This document shows, piece after piece, positions 34,986-43,801 of a stretch of 64,000 bases of DNA. The notes under the pieces were generated by a model. It was given only the letters and a program-made list of their open reading frames with translations, did not search any database and was not told where the DNA came from. Every line of letters starts with the position of its first letter. Positions within the stretch are counted from its first letter, which is position 1. The stretch spans positions 4,836,001-4,900,000 of the forward strand of contig NZ_CP151803.1 in NCBI RefSeq assembly GCF_038446955.1. The letters run 5' to 3'. Source of the stretch: Pedobacter sp. FW305-3-2-15-E-R2A2 (GTDB taxonomy: Bacteria; Bacteroidota; Bacteroidia; Sphingobacteriales; Sphingobacteriaceae). The position numbers were made by a program, and so were the translations under genes.

Positions 34986-35798
34986 TTAATCTTTATGTTT
35001 TGTTTCAATCACTTTAATGGCCGACTGGTGGTATACTGTGGAGTGTGGAGGCACACTTTTAGTCAGCCATACGTTTCCACCGATGATGGAATTGTCGCCG
35101 ATAATGGTTTCTCCACCCAGGATCGTTGCTCCGGAATAGATGATCACATGGTCTTCTATCGTAGGGTGACGCTTGGTATTGGCCATGTATTTTTCTACAC
35201 TTAGCGCTCCTAAAGTAACGCCCTGATATAATTTAACATGGTCTCCAATCACCGTCGTCTCTCCGATTACGATTCCGGTCCCATGATCTATATATAAATA
35301 CTCTCCGATTTCCGCTCCCGGATGGATGTCTATTCCGGTTTGGGAATGCGCATATTCCGTAAGAATCCTGGGAATCAAAGGAACATCAGACTTCTGCAAA
35401 ACATTTGCAATGCGATACATGGAAATCGCCAGGAAGCCCGGATAAGTACGAATGATTTCAAATTCACTTTTTGCTGCCGGATCGCCACTTAAGATGGAAG
35501 CGATATCGGTATTCATTTTACGGTACAACTCCGGCAAACCTTGAAAAAAAGCTTTGGAAATCAATTCATTATTACAGTTCTTACAAGCCTTTGTGGCATT
35601 TAAAATTTGCGTCAGTTCTCTTTCCAGACCGGAAAACAACCCTTGAATTTCGGCAATCGTATATTTCGTAGCGGTGGAACGTTCCGGATATATCAGGTCC
35701 ATCAGGTTAATGGCCCAGGAAGCCACCACCTGGTTGGAAGGAACCGCTTCCACACCCTTTTGTTTATTAAAAATATGAAGATAAAATTCTTCGCTCAT
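34986..35798 (-). CDS. cysE: Serine O-acetyltransferase
   Basis: 270 residues from MSEEFYLHIF (35798); the longer frame to 35870 adds an unlikely leader over the promoter region. The N-terminal helical domain is followed by a left-handed beta-helix of hexapeptide repeats (IHPGAEIGEYLYIDHGTGIV, then IGETTVIGDHVKLYQGVTLG, then ATILGGETIIGDNSIIGGNVW). The DHGTG and hexapeptide loops with His residues are the CysE active site. It acetylates serine with acetyl-CoA, giving the substrate of CysM encoded 2 bp downstream. A Cys pair in ATKACKNC is an uncommon feature that may add a metal or redox site. Confidence 0.93.
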   Translation of the reverse strand: MSEEFYLHIFNKQKGVEAVPSNQVVASWAINLMDLIYPERSTATKYTIAEIQGLFSGLERELTQILNATKACKNCNNELISKAFFQGLPELYRKMNTDIASILSGDPAAKSEFEIIRTYPGFLAISMYRIANVLQKSDVPLIPRILTEYAHSQTGIDIHPGAEIGEYLYIDHGTGIVIGETTVIGDHVKLYQGVTLGALSVEKYMANTKRHPTIEDHVIIYSGATILGGETIIGDNSIIGGNVWLTKSVPPHSTVYHQSAIKVIETKHKD

Positions 35799-35883
35799 CT
35801 TTGGTTTTGTTACTGTTTTGTTTGAAATTGTAAAGGAATGAAAATTATTACAAATAAAAACAGAAGACATCCGATTTTAAGAC

Positions 35884-35905
35884 CGAATATTTAAAGCTAT
35901 ATTCG
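35884..35905. promoter_or_regulatory. Palindrome between cysE and the 35944 gene
   Basis: CGAATAT (35884-35890) and ATATTCG (35899-35905) form a 7-bp-arm inverted repeat with 8-nt spacer in the divergent gap. In addition TTAAAGCTAT is repeated at 35891 and 35923, 32 bp (three turns) apart. It could be an operator for either side. Confidence 0.45.
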
Positions 35906-35943
35906 CCTGGAATCAATTTACCTTAAAGCTATTTCCCAGAAAT

Positions 35944-36327
35944 ATGTCCGAAACATTTGAAATACTATATTTCTTCAATACCCCTTATAACTCCCTCGTC
36001 GAGATTAAACGACGTAATTTTGACTTTGAAACCGATCTTTCCAAAGTATTTTTCTGGATTCTTTACGAAAAGAAAACCCATAGAATCTACCCGCTACAGT
36101 TTATTTCGATGAAAGACGACCTTTTAGGTCAGGAACGTGTGTTTAAACAAGGCACCTTATTCTTCAATGAGCAGGAAGGCACTTACCTGAACAGCAGTGA
36201 TAAAGCGAAAATGATTCTGAAAAGAATGCCAACAGCCAACATGACCAAGTTATTAAAGATCAGAATCGACGAATTTCTGCTCAGCATTGACAAACAAACA
36301 GAAAAACAATTAGAAAAACTGCTGTGA
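35944..36327 (+). CDS. Conserved-looking protein of unknown function
   Basis: 127 residues, no signal peptide and no transmembrane segment. It opens MSETFEILYFFNTPYN and has a Lys/Leu-rich helical end (MTKLLKIRIDEFLLSIDKQ). Composition is that of a normal cytoplasmic protein. I do not recognise a family. Its stop is 1 bp before the start of the L,D-transpeptidase gene, so the two are co-translated; the partnership suggests, but does not show, a cell-envelope role. It is divergent from cysE. Confidence 0.7.
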   Translation: MSETFEILYFFNTPYNSLVEIKRRNFDFETDLSKVFFWILYEKKTHRIYPLQFISMKDDLLGQERVFKQGTLFFNEQEGTYLNSSDKAKMILKRMPTANMTKLLKIRIDEFLLSIDKQTEKQLEKLL

Positions 36328-36328
36328 T

Positions 36329-37975
36329 ATGAAAAAATGGCTTTTGTTATTCCTCATCGTTCCAATTGCATTTATAGCTTGCAACAGAAAGAAAATACCT
36401 AAAGTAGAGAGAGACATTACCATTACCCCAAAGAATGCCGTGACGAGGCTGGAACTGGACAGTATGCAGATGGAACGCTATATCTCCGGTCAGCAGCTCG
36501 GAGACAGTGCCGCGCAATACCTCAGAAACTTTTACAATAGCAGGAATTTCCAGTTTGCCTGGGTCGGAGAAAAAGGATTAACAGAGCAGGCCAGGGTTTT
36601 CTATACCCTGAATAAGGACTATGTTGCCGATTTTCAGGACAGCTCTATGCTCGATTCTGCCCTACATCAGAAAATGGAATTGCTGATGAAACAGGATACC
36701 ATTTTCAAAACTGCAGATAGCAGCCTGGCGAGCCTGGATCTGCAGTTGACCCGTCATTTTTTCAATTATGTGGCCAATGCTTATGCCGGAAAAGTAGATC
36801 CGGAAGTGATACAATGGCATATTCCAAGGAAAAAGCTGAATGCTACCCTCCTGCTGGATTCCCTAATGGCAAATAAAGACACTAAAATAGACGATTGGGA
36901 ACCTGTAAACCAGCAATATAAACTCCTTAAAAAGGAATTACTCCGCTATTATACCCTGCAGAAAAAAGGAGAATGGGAAAAAATAGAGCTGGGAAAGCAG
37001 AAAAAGTATAAAGCCGGAGATACCGGTCTGACGGTGAGATTGGTCAGACAACGGCTCATTGAACTTGGAGATACCAGCTTAAGTGATACCCTTCCTGAGT
37101 TCGATCTGGCCTTAAAGACCGCCGTTAAACAGGCACAACAACAATTTGGATACCGTGCGACCGGAAACATCGACGCTGCTGTGATCAAGGAACTCAACGT
37201 CCCTGTTCAACAACGCATAGAAAAATTGCTCATCAATCTGGAGCGCATGCGCTGGATGCCGGCAATGCCAGCTGGCAGACGGATCCTGGTCAATATCCCT
37301 GATTATCAGCTACACGTTTTTGAAGATAAAGAAATCGCCCTGAGCATGGGAATTGTGGTTGGCAAAGCGGCCAATAAAACGGTGATTTTCAGCAATAAGC
37401 TGAGAAATATTGTATTCAGTCCTTACTGGAATGTTCCTGCCAGCATTGTAAAAGCGGAAATTCTTCCAGCCATGAAAAGGAACCGCCGCTACCTGGCGAG
37501 TAAAAACATGGAACAGACCGGAACCAGTAACGGATTACCTCAGGTTCGTCAAAAGCCCGGAGATAACAATTCTTTGGGCCGGGTAAAGTTCCTCTTCCCC
37601 AACAGTTACGACATCTATTTCCATGATACTCCTGCAAAATCACTCTTCGCAGAAGAGAAGCGGGCATTTAGCCATGGTTGTATCCGTTTGTCGCAACCGG
37701 TGAAACTGGCAGAATATCTTTTAACAGATCAGAAAGAATGGACCGCAGACAGAATCGCAAAGGCGATGAAGTCTACCAAAGAAATTTGGGTGGGGGTGAA
37801 AAAACCGGTTCCGGTGTTCATTACCTATTTCACGGCCTGGGTAGATCAGAACGGACGTTTAAACTTCAGGGACGACATTTATGGCCATGATCAGAAAATG
37901 GCCGAACAAATGTTCCTGTCTTCCAGCAAAGGACTGGCTAAGGCACCTGCAATCGCGCAACTTAAATCAAAATAA
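36329..37975 (+). CDS. YcbB/LdtD-like L,D-transpeptidase lipoprotein
   Basis: 548 residues. The lipobox FIAC (Cys18) puts it on a membrane facing the periplasm. An N-terminal scaffold region (about 60-220) precedes a peptidoglycan-binding-like domain (DTGLTVRLVRQRLIELGDTS, about 230-290). The YkuD catalytic domain has HDTPAKSLF and SHGCIRL with the nucleophile Cys451. This order is that of the YcbB/LdtD group, which makes 3-3 crosslinks in peptidoglycan or exchanges its stem-peptide ends. The active-site His, Gly, Cys and Arg are all present, so the enzyme should work. It follows a 127-residue protein of unknown role by 1 bp. Confidence 0.92.
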   Translation: MKKWLLLFLIVPIAFIACNRKKIPKVERDITITPKNAVTRLELDSMQMERYISGQQLGDSAAQYLRNFYNSRNFQFAWVGEKGLTEQARVFYTLNKDYVADFQDSSMLDSALHQKMELLMKQDTIFKTADSSLASLDLQLTRHFFNYVANAYAGKVDPEVIQWHIPRKKLNATLLLDSLMANKDTKIDDWEPVNQQYKLLKKELLRYYTLQKKGEWEKIELGKQKKYKAGDTGLTVRLVRQRLIELGDTSLSDTLPEFDLALKTAVKQAQQQFGYRATGNIDAAVIKELNVPVQQRIEKLLINLERMRWMPAMPAGRRILVNIPDYQLHVFEDKEIALSMGIVVGKAANKTVIFSNKLRNIVFSPYWNVPASIVKAEILPAMKRNRRYLASKNMEQTGTSNGLPQVRQKPGDNNSLGRVKFLFPNSYDIYFHDTPAKSLFAEEKRAFSHGCIRLSQPVKLAEYLLTDQKEWTADRIAKAMKSTKEIWVGVKKPVPVFITYFTAWVDQNGRLNFRDDIYGHDQKMAEQMFLSSSKGLAKAPAIAQLKSK

Positions 37976-37995
37976 GCATGGTATTTAAAGTCAGG

Positions 37996-38027
37996 TTTCC
38001 TGGCCCTTTCTAGAAGGGGCCAGGAAA
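37996..38027 (+). terminator. Stem-loop downstream of the L,D-transpeptidase gene
   Basis: TTTCCTGGCCC (37996-38006) pairs with GGGCCAGGAAA (38017-38027) around a 10-nt loop, 20 bp after the stop codon. There is no T-run, so it may protect the mRNA end or terminate with a cofactor. Confidence 0.6.
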
Positions 38028-38041
38028 ATAAAGGGCAAAAA

Positions 38042-38070
38042 AAAACTGCCTTTTTAAAAAAGGCAGTTTT
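38042..38070 (-). terminator. Terminator of the cold-shock gene
   Basis: AAAACTGCC with T-run (38042-38055) pairs with A-run and GGCAGTTTT (38056-38070). On the minus strand a run of T follows, giving a classic intrinsic terminator 22 bp after the csp stop. Confidence 0.85.
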
Positions 38071-38091
38071 CACAATTTATATTGAGGAAAT

Positions 38092-38283
38092 TTAAATCAC
38101 CTTAACATTTACTGCATTAAGACCTTTACGGCCTTCTTCAACATCATAAGAAACTTTATCGTTCTCACGGATGTCGGCTAATAAGCCAGTTGAATGAACA
38201 AAGATTTCACTTTCGCCCGAGTTTGGAACGATGAATCCGAAACCTTTAGTTTCATTAAAAAATTTTACTACTCCTTCTTGCAT
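38092..38283 (-). CDS. Cold-shock domain protein (CspA family)
   Basis: 63 residues, one OB-fold cold-shock domain. RNP1 appears as KGFGFIV (13-19) and RNP2 as EIFVHST (26-32), with the usual basic and aromatic RNA-facing residues. It binds single-stranded RNA/DNA and acts as an RNA chaperone at low temperature or generally. It is monocistronic, with its own TAnnTTTG box and terminator. The 5' leader between the box and start is short (about 18 nt), so the long cold-sensing leader of E. coli cspA is absent. Confidence 0.95.
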   Translation of the reverse strand: MQEGVVKFFNETKGFGFIVPNSGESEIFVHSTGLLADIRENDKVSYDVEEGRKGLNAVNVKVI

Positions 38284-38308
38284 TGTATTTTTTATTATAA
38301 TTAAAGTA

Positions 38309-38316
38309 CAAATGTA
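38309..38316 (-). promoter_or_regulatory. -7 box of the cold-shock gene
   Basis: The minus strand reads TACATTTG, a perfect TAnnTTTG match, 25 bp upstream of the csp ATG. The surrounding 60 bp are very A/T-rich. Confidence 0.6.
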
Positions 38317-38361
38317 ATTATAAATAATTGCATTTCAGTTATTTCATAAAATATAATTTTC

Positions 38362-40893
38362 TTAGTACCTGAATTTCATCGTTATATAAGGGTAATATCC
38401 CTCTTTTGAATGTGCCAATTGTGCCTGTATGACGGTTAGAATGGCCGGAGCATAGTAAAGTCCTCCCCCGTAACTGTAATGCCAAACATCGGAATGATCG
38501 TTCTTTTCCCAGACTCTTCCTGTATCAAAGAAGGCGGTCAGGCCGAATTGACCTGGCAAAATATAGCCACCAATGTTCGCCACCTTCGCCCTGAGCTCCA
38601 GATTATTGTACAACATATGTTGTCCGCCATAACGGAAGGAACGGAAACCGAGCATATTCCCTTGTCCGCCAAGAAAGTTGGACTGATAAAAGGCTTGCTT
38701 ACCAAAGGTTAGCCCACCGCCCAGCCTATCGGTCAGAACAAAGCGTCTGCCCCCACCTATGCGGTGATAGAAAGCATAACTCGCCTGAAGCTGGACAGAA
38801 GATTCCGCAGCACTGTTCAAACCAGTATAACCGCGTAACCTTGCTTCGATAAAATTACCCGAAGAAGGCAAGACATCGTTATTTCTCGTGTTGCGGGTAA
38901 AGCCCAGCGCCAAACCGGCATACAATTTATCTTCATCGATGATCGCACTGTCAGGCGAATGCAGCAAATTGCTGTTGCTGATAAAGCGGTCTGCATTGTC
39001 GTGTTTGTTGAAGCGGTAATATTGAAATGAAGGGCCAAAGGTCCAGACATTCTTATTTACCCTCCAGCGCAATGCCGGATCGAGTTCATACAAGCTGAAC
39101 CTTGCTCTGTAATATTTAATGTATTCCCCATCCTTGCGGTAAGGACTTTCATTTCCAAGGCCAAAGAAGTTCTGAGAATTTTCAGGTGCAAAAGCAGTCG
39201 CCTGTAAAACGATATCCGCCTTACCTAATGCCTGGAACCATTCGCCGGAATACCTAAAGCTAAAAGCATTACTTTTAAAAGAATGCAGGAAGGAAAAAGA
39301 ATGGATATTTCCAAAAGGCAGTTTTCTGAAGCCCGGGCTCATCATTTTAAAAGAAAGCCCCAGAGAAAGCCCATCGTCTGCATTAAAACCTGCATTCAGT
39401 AAAGTCATCTTTCTCGTATACAGATCTGTGGCTACGTAATGGGTATTATTGGTATCATTGCTGATGTGTTTGCTCAATCTCGACTCCGCTCCCGAATAGC
39501 TAAGCCCTTCTTCCATTCCATAAAATGGAACGCGGCGTTTCGAGTTCAGGATGTTGTAATGCTTATTTCCTTCCCCATTGATGATGCGAAGTTTAATATC
39601 CGAGCTTTTGTTGTTTAGTGTCAGGCTATCATTTCCATCCCTCACATACAAGCGGATTTCTTTCGTCACCTCCGGATCGTATGACCTGCTGAAAAACAAA
39701 TCTTTCTGTTTTCCATCTTTAGCCAGCTTATGCATGGTAACGGTCAACCCTTTTTCTCCGTTATCCGTCACATTGACCAGTTCATTTTTATTGCTGCCCT
39801 GAATGTCTACAATCCTATTGATAAAATGATAATAAGTGTTCATCATTTCAGGCAGGTGTGTTCTTCTTTCTTTCAATTGAGCCAGTAATTGATCATGGCG
39901 AAGCGAATAGCCCGGCTCCGGCAATCTTTTCAATGCCTTTTCAAAAACCTCATCGGTCATGGAAGCACAGAATTCTTTTACAATTGCATTCCATTGCGCT
40001 TCGTCAAGCTGTCCGAAGATCCGGTTATAGGTACTTCTTCCTTCCCAGAAAAACCAATTGATGTTTTGCAGGTTCCGTTCATACCCCTGAATCATTGGCA
40101 ATAACCAGGAGGCCTGTGCAAATTTAGGGATCAATCCCTGGGATAAATAGAATACCTGATCCCGGTCTCTGGGAACGACGATATATTTTAGTCCCGTATC
40201 TGTCTTTTGAGGAATCCACCTCCACTGGTCTTCATGTCTGTCCCAGTCGCCAAGCAAGGCATCTAAAGCTTTTGCCTTTAATAACAAAGCCGCATTTACA
40301 CTGTTGTCGTTATGGTCATTTAACTTCTTCAGCATTTTCTCGGTATTGTCCGTATCCCCTTCGGGTTCCCTTTCTTCTAAAAGGCATAAGCTATTTTCGA
40401 AGACTTCTGCATATTCTCCAAGCACTTCATCCGGAACCACCCATCCGATCATGGGCTTGCTATGTGGAATTCCTGCTGCATCTGCAAAAACAGGCACCAC
40501 CAATGCAGAGAAAGGTTGTTGTGCAGACATATTGTCTTTAATAATGTCTTTTGCAAAAGTCTGTCTGAGTTCCACAGGTAAAAGGACTTCCGGATATTTC
40601 TCTACTGTTCTCAGCACCCATTCTTTTCCTTGTTTATCCTCCAGGCGTAAAGAATGTGTCTGATTTCCTCCCCCCCTTTTTATCGGCGTTAAGCCTCCTT
40701 TAATCTGTGAAAGACGAATCACAGGAACCTTGGTTTCCTGCGCATATTCCTTCCTGTAATTCTCTCCAAAGAGGAAACGATGAAATTTACCTACTTTATC
40801 ATAATCCGGGTAGATCCTGATTTTCAGGGAGTCCTGAGCCTGAAGGCCCAGACCCCATAGCAATAAAGCAGGAAAGAGCATGTACTTATTCAT
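38362..40893 (-). CDS. Outer-membrane barrel protein with kinase-like N-terminal domain
   Basis: 843 residues with signal peptide (LLLWGLGLQAQ). The C-terminal half is rich in alternating aromatic beta strands and ends KFRY, like BamA/TamA-type Omp85 or surface-antigen barrels. The region 60-250 holds a glycine-rich loop (GGGNQTHSLRL, 74-84), an adjacent VLRTVEK strand (93-99), GDWDRHEDQWRW (215-226) and PRDRDQVFY (241-249). The last two resemble the catalytic loop and metal-binding Asp of HipA/Fam20-like kinases; this comparison is mine, not established. I do not know the substrate. It is monocistronic, with an 8-bp-arm palindrome 18 bp upstream. Confidence 0.75.
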   Translation of the reverse strand: MNKYMLFPALLLWGLGLQAQDSLKIRIYPDYDKVGKFHRFLFGENYRKEYAQETKVPVIRLSQIKGGLTPIKRGGGNQTHSLRLEDKQGKEWVLRTVEKYPEVLLPVELRQTFAKDIIKDNMSAQQPFSALVVPVFADAAGIPHSKPMIGWVVPDEVLGEYAEVFENSLCLLEEREPEGDTDNTEKMLKKLNDHNDNSVNAALLLKAKALDALLGDWDRHEDQWRWIPQKTDTGLKYIVVPRDRDQVFYLSQGLIPKFAQASWLLPMIQGYERNLQNINWFFWEGRSTYNRIFGQLDEAQWNAIVKEFCASMTDEVFEKALKRLPEPGYSLRHDQLLAQLKERRTHLPEMMNTYYHFINRIVDIQGSNKNELVNVTDNGEKGLTVTMHKLAKDGKQKDLFFSRSYDPEVTKEIRLYVRDGNDSLTLNNKSSDIKLRIINGEGNKHYNILNSKRRVPFYGMEEGLSYSGAESRLSKHISNDTNNTHYVATDLYTRKMTLLNAGFNADDGLSLGLSFKMMSPGFRKLPFGNIHSFSFLHSFKSNAFSFRYSGEWFQALGKADIVLQATAFAPENSQNFFGLGNESPYRKDGEYIKYYRARFSLYELDPALRWRVNKNVWTFGPSFQYYRFNKHDNADRFISNSNLLHSPDSAIIDEDKLYAGLALGFTRNTRNNDVLPSSGNFIEARLRGYTGLNSAAESSVQLQASYAFYHRIGGGRRFVLTDRLGGGLTFGKQAFYQSNFLGGQGNMLGFRSFRYGGQHMLYNNLELRAKVANIGGYILPGQFGLTAFFDTGRVWEKNDHSDVWHYSYGGGLYYAPAILTVIQAQLAHSKEGYYPYITMKFRY

Positions 40894-40910
40894 TTTATAC
40901 CTTTTTAAAT

Positions 40911-40928
40911 TGTCTGGAGATCCAGACA
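40911..40928. promoter_or_regulatory. Palindrome ahead of the kinase-like OMP gene
   Basis: TGTCTGGA (40911-40918) and TCCAGACA (40921-40928) have a 2-nt spacer, 18 bp upstream of the ATG at 40893. It may be an operator or a leader hairpin. Confidence 0.5.
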
Positions 40929-41318
40929 GCGATGATCCATTGCATTTTATTATCCTCCTTTATTAATCCTTTAATGCCGTATAAAGGTACTCCATAAAGT
41001 TATTAAGCCGCATTAACATGTGATAAGAAATATAGCAATTTGTTATTAATATTCATGGATGAAATATTCCGGTTTAATAATGAACAAAAAAAATGACGGA
41101 ACCTTCAGCAGATCTCGCGATATTGAGTACCAATAGGAATAAGCGTTAAGCCGCAAGAAAGAAATGGGCAGCCTCCTTGTTTATTTACTTAAACATAGGT
41201 ATATTAACATGGAGTTCGGGGGAACTCAGAATTTGTAGGGACAAATCATTTTTATAGGCATTAAATGGAATAGGGAGGGGGTATCCTTTGTCATATTGAC
41301 GCACCAATAATTCAGGAT
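40929..41318. other. Non-coding gap between the OMP and DUF218 genes
   Basis: I see no gene. The only structure is a 6-bp hairpin GAGTTC-GGGG-GAACTC at 41212-41227. A TA-TCC-TTTG string near 41281-41289 resembles a -7 box but has one extra base. Promoters of both flanking genes probably lie here. Confidence 0.5.
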
Positions 41319-42008
41319 ATGGAACCAAATGAACTACACAGGGAGATTTTAAAAACCCCACATTGTCCAGTTATGGACCTCGAATTGGTATCGGTATTAA
41401 CCGACCTTTGTTTTCAAAAAGAAGACATCGTTCCTTCAGACCTTCTTTTTGTTTTCGGGTCCAATGTGAAACACAAAGAAATTGCAGATCTGATCTGTGA
41501 TCTTCTCGACACCGGGATTGTCAATAAAGTATTGATCACAGGTGGTGTGGCTAACTTCGGAGGCTCCTATTACCATCATAAACCGGAATCAGAAAGCATT
41601 TTCTCTTTTATTCCTCAAAAGAAATATGCGGACAAAGAGATTGTCCTGGAAATACAGTCTAAAAACACCCTTGAAAATGTCACTGAAGCCAGAAAAATAT
41701 TTGCTTTTGATCAGGTGAAAAGCATGACTTTCATTTCTCACTCTTATGCTTCTACCAGGGCCGCTTTGTCCTTAAAACGGTTCTTCCCTGATGTGAAGCT
41801 GTATTGTATTCCTTTTCCATTGCCATCAGATCAGCCAGAATTCCCGGTCAACAGGCAACTTTGGTCCCAATCCAAGTATGGACAGAGCCTGGTTCTGGGA
41901 GAGTACCTCCGGCTGATCACGTATGGAAAAAGGGGCGATTTCCCGATAGAGACCATTCAACCCCTGTTAGATCAGGTTCAGGATCACCTGAAGATCAAGG
42001 ACAGTTAA
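41319..42008 (+). CDS. DUF218 (YdcF/SanA-like) protein
   Basis: 229 residues without a signal peptide. The DUF218 Rossmann-like core is visible: SDLLFVFGSNVKHKEIADLI near residue 40, then VNKVLITGGVANFGGSY, EIQSKNTLENVTEARKIF and MTFISHSYASTRAALSLKRF. The conserved E, S-xN-T-xE-N and H/S residues match the family. E. coli YdcF binds S-adenosylmethionine; SanA and ElyC relatives influence envelope or peptidoglycan traits. The precise role is unknown. Its last 4 bp overlap the end of the convergent hydrolase gene. Confidence 0.85.
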   Translation: MEPNELHREILKTPHCPVMDLELVSVLTDLCFQKEDIVPSDLLFVFGSNVKHKEIADLICDLLDTGIVNKVLITGGVANFGGSYYHHKPESESIFSFIPQKKYADKEIVLEIQSKNTLENVTEARKIFAFDQVKSMTFISHSYASTRAALSLKRFFPDVKLYCIPFPLPSDQPEFPVNRQLWSQSKYGQSLVLGEYLRLITYGKRGDFPIETIQPLLDQVQDHLKIKDS

Positions 42009-43765
42009 TATTTCCAGACGGGAATATCAACGTAACTATCGTTATACCATTTGATATTTAAAGGAACCTTTGCATCAGCGATGCTTTCGGCACTGACGTC
42101 CTTGCCTGTACCGTAATTGATCTGGGCAAAGGGATTTTTATTGATGTCAAGTACCAGGAGCAAGCGACTTCCTTTACTTAAATGACGGCTAAACATACGG
42201 GCACTGGAGAAAGGGATGCTGTTGATTCCCCCTTCCTTGAGCAGGCTCCTGCGCGTCATATCTTTTGCATAGCTGGCCCGCCCTAAAAAGTAAGACAAAT
42301 GAAAACATTCTCCGTTTGGCATGACTTCAAACAAGGTCATACCGATATCCATGTCTTTCTTATTGATACTTGCTTTCAGGATCCCGCTCCATATGCCATC
42401 TATAGAAACCTGTTCATTAAAAGGGGCCGAGATAAAATAAAGACCTGTACTCCTGTCCAGTTCATTACCAACAATAGGGTAAGGATAATAATTGTTATTA
42501 TGACTATGCTTCCGGTCTGCAAAATCTACCGTCTGGGCGGAGAAAGTCAGTTGCCCTGGTTTTTCAGGGAGGAGCAACTGGTTTTCTCCCGATTTTTCGG
42601 TACTCAAATAGAGCCTGAGTACCTGATTGTTCATTTTTTCTATTGATGGGGCATGTTTCCATCGGTTTGCCCCCATGACTTCATAATTAATTTTATCCTT
42701 TAACAAAGCGGGTTTAGGTCCGCCTTTCAGTACATAATCCAACCAGTCGTAAGTGATCTGAACGGTATTGATCAAGGCTACCTGATCGACTTTATAATCC
42801 CTCAATACCGGAACCCCTCCCTTCTGCGCGCCGAAATGATCATAAGGGCCGATGATGAGGTAATGATCTGCCTGTTTATTGTATTTATAATGTTCTTTAA
42901 AATAACGCAATGCCGAGATTTGGCCGTCGTCATAATAACCGGTAACCGACAAGACCGGAATATTTATTTTCGCGAATTCCTCCTGCCAGGGCACCATATT
43001 CTGCCAGTATTCATCATAGGAAGGGTGTTGAATCCAGCGTTGCAGCAAAAGGTTTGGCCGTCCCTCGATGCTGTCAATCTTCCGGTAAGCCACTCCACTA
43101 TTGTACCAGTTGAGCTGCATATTTCTCCAGTGTTGCTGATCATAGTAAAGGTGTTCATCCAGGTACTTATTATTGCTGACATAAAAACCCCAGCCGTAAT
43201 TGGCGTTGAGAAATATATTATTTTCCATTGGCAAGCCAAACCCAGGGATGGCCGCCACATAAGGAACTATTGTTTTTAGTGCCGGGTGCAGACGTTTTGT
43301 AGCCGCCCATGCCGCAAATCCGGAATAACTTCCGCCATATATCGCTACCCGCCCATCGGTCCAGGGGTGTTTACTGACCCAGTCGACCGCCCCATTCACA
43401 TCTGTAGATTCCTTTTCATAAGGATTAATCTCGTCCGGACTCAGGGCTTTACCCCTGGAATTCACGACCACGCCAACATAACCATGATCTGCAGAACGTT
43501 TTGCCTCTGCGAGATTGCCATCATGATTGGCATAAATGGTAAAAAATAAAGCCGCAGGCTGTAGCTTTCCAGCCCCTTTTTTACGGACCACCATGGCAGT
43601 AAGCTGCATTCCTTCCTTTGTCTCGATCAGGACACTATCCTGAATGTCATACACTTGAGCAGCTGCTCCGCTTGCCCTATTTTGAACAGCAGGCTTAGGC
43701 TGCTGCGCGAAAGCATAGGCAAAAAGCCCTATGCAAACCAAAATTAAATGGATTGTTGTTTTCAT
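42005..43765 (-). CDS. CocE/NonD-type alpha/beta hydrolase (X-Pro dipeptidyl-peptidase S15-like)
   Basis: 586 residues. A signal peptide (LILVCIGLFAYAFA) predicts export. The alpha/beta-hydrolase core carries the nucleophile in YGGSYSGF (Ser146). GYYDDGQ holds the likely acid, and GPYDHFG near 310 the His. The C-terminal part is the jelly-roll domain of the S15/CocE group (DRSTGLYFISAPF onward). These enzymes cut acyl esters or peptides after proline or take cephalosporin-type esters, so the substrate is open. It follows the LytS/LytTR genes by 36 bp in the same direction and may be part of their operon. Confidence 0.88.
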   Translation of the reverse strand: MKTTIHLILVCIGLFAYAFAQQPKPAVQNRASGAAAQVYDIQDSVLIETKEGMQLTAMVVRKKGAGKLQPAALFFTIYANHDGNLAEAKRSADHGYVGVVVNSRGKALSPDEINPYEKESTDVNGAVDWVSKHPWTDGRVAIYGGSYSGFAAWAATKRLHPALKTIVPYVAAIPGFGLPMENNIFLNANYGWGFYVSNNKYLDEHLYYDQQHWRNMQLNWYNSGVAYRKIDSIEGRPNLLLQRWIQHPSYDEYWQNMVPWQEEFAKINIPVLSVTGYYDDGQISALRYFKEHYKYNKQADHYLIIGPYDHFGAQKGGVPVLRDYKVDQVALINTVQITYDWLDYVLKGGPKPALLKDKINYEVMGANRWKHAPSIEKMNNQVLRLYLSTEKSGENQLLLPEKPGQLTFSAQTVDFADRKHSHNNNYYPYPIVGNELDRSTGLYFISAPFNEQVSIDGIWSGILKASINKKDMDIGMTLFEVMPNGECFHLSYFLGRASYAKDMTRRSLLKEGGINSIPFSSARMFSRHLSKGSRLLLVLDINKNPFAQINYGTGKDVSAESIADAKVPLNIKWYNDSYVDIPVWKY

Positions 43766-43801
43766 CTTGATACAATAAAATTTATAGTTTCGGGGGGTGA
43801 A

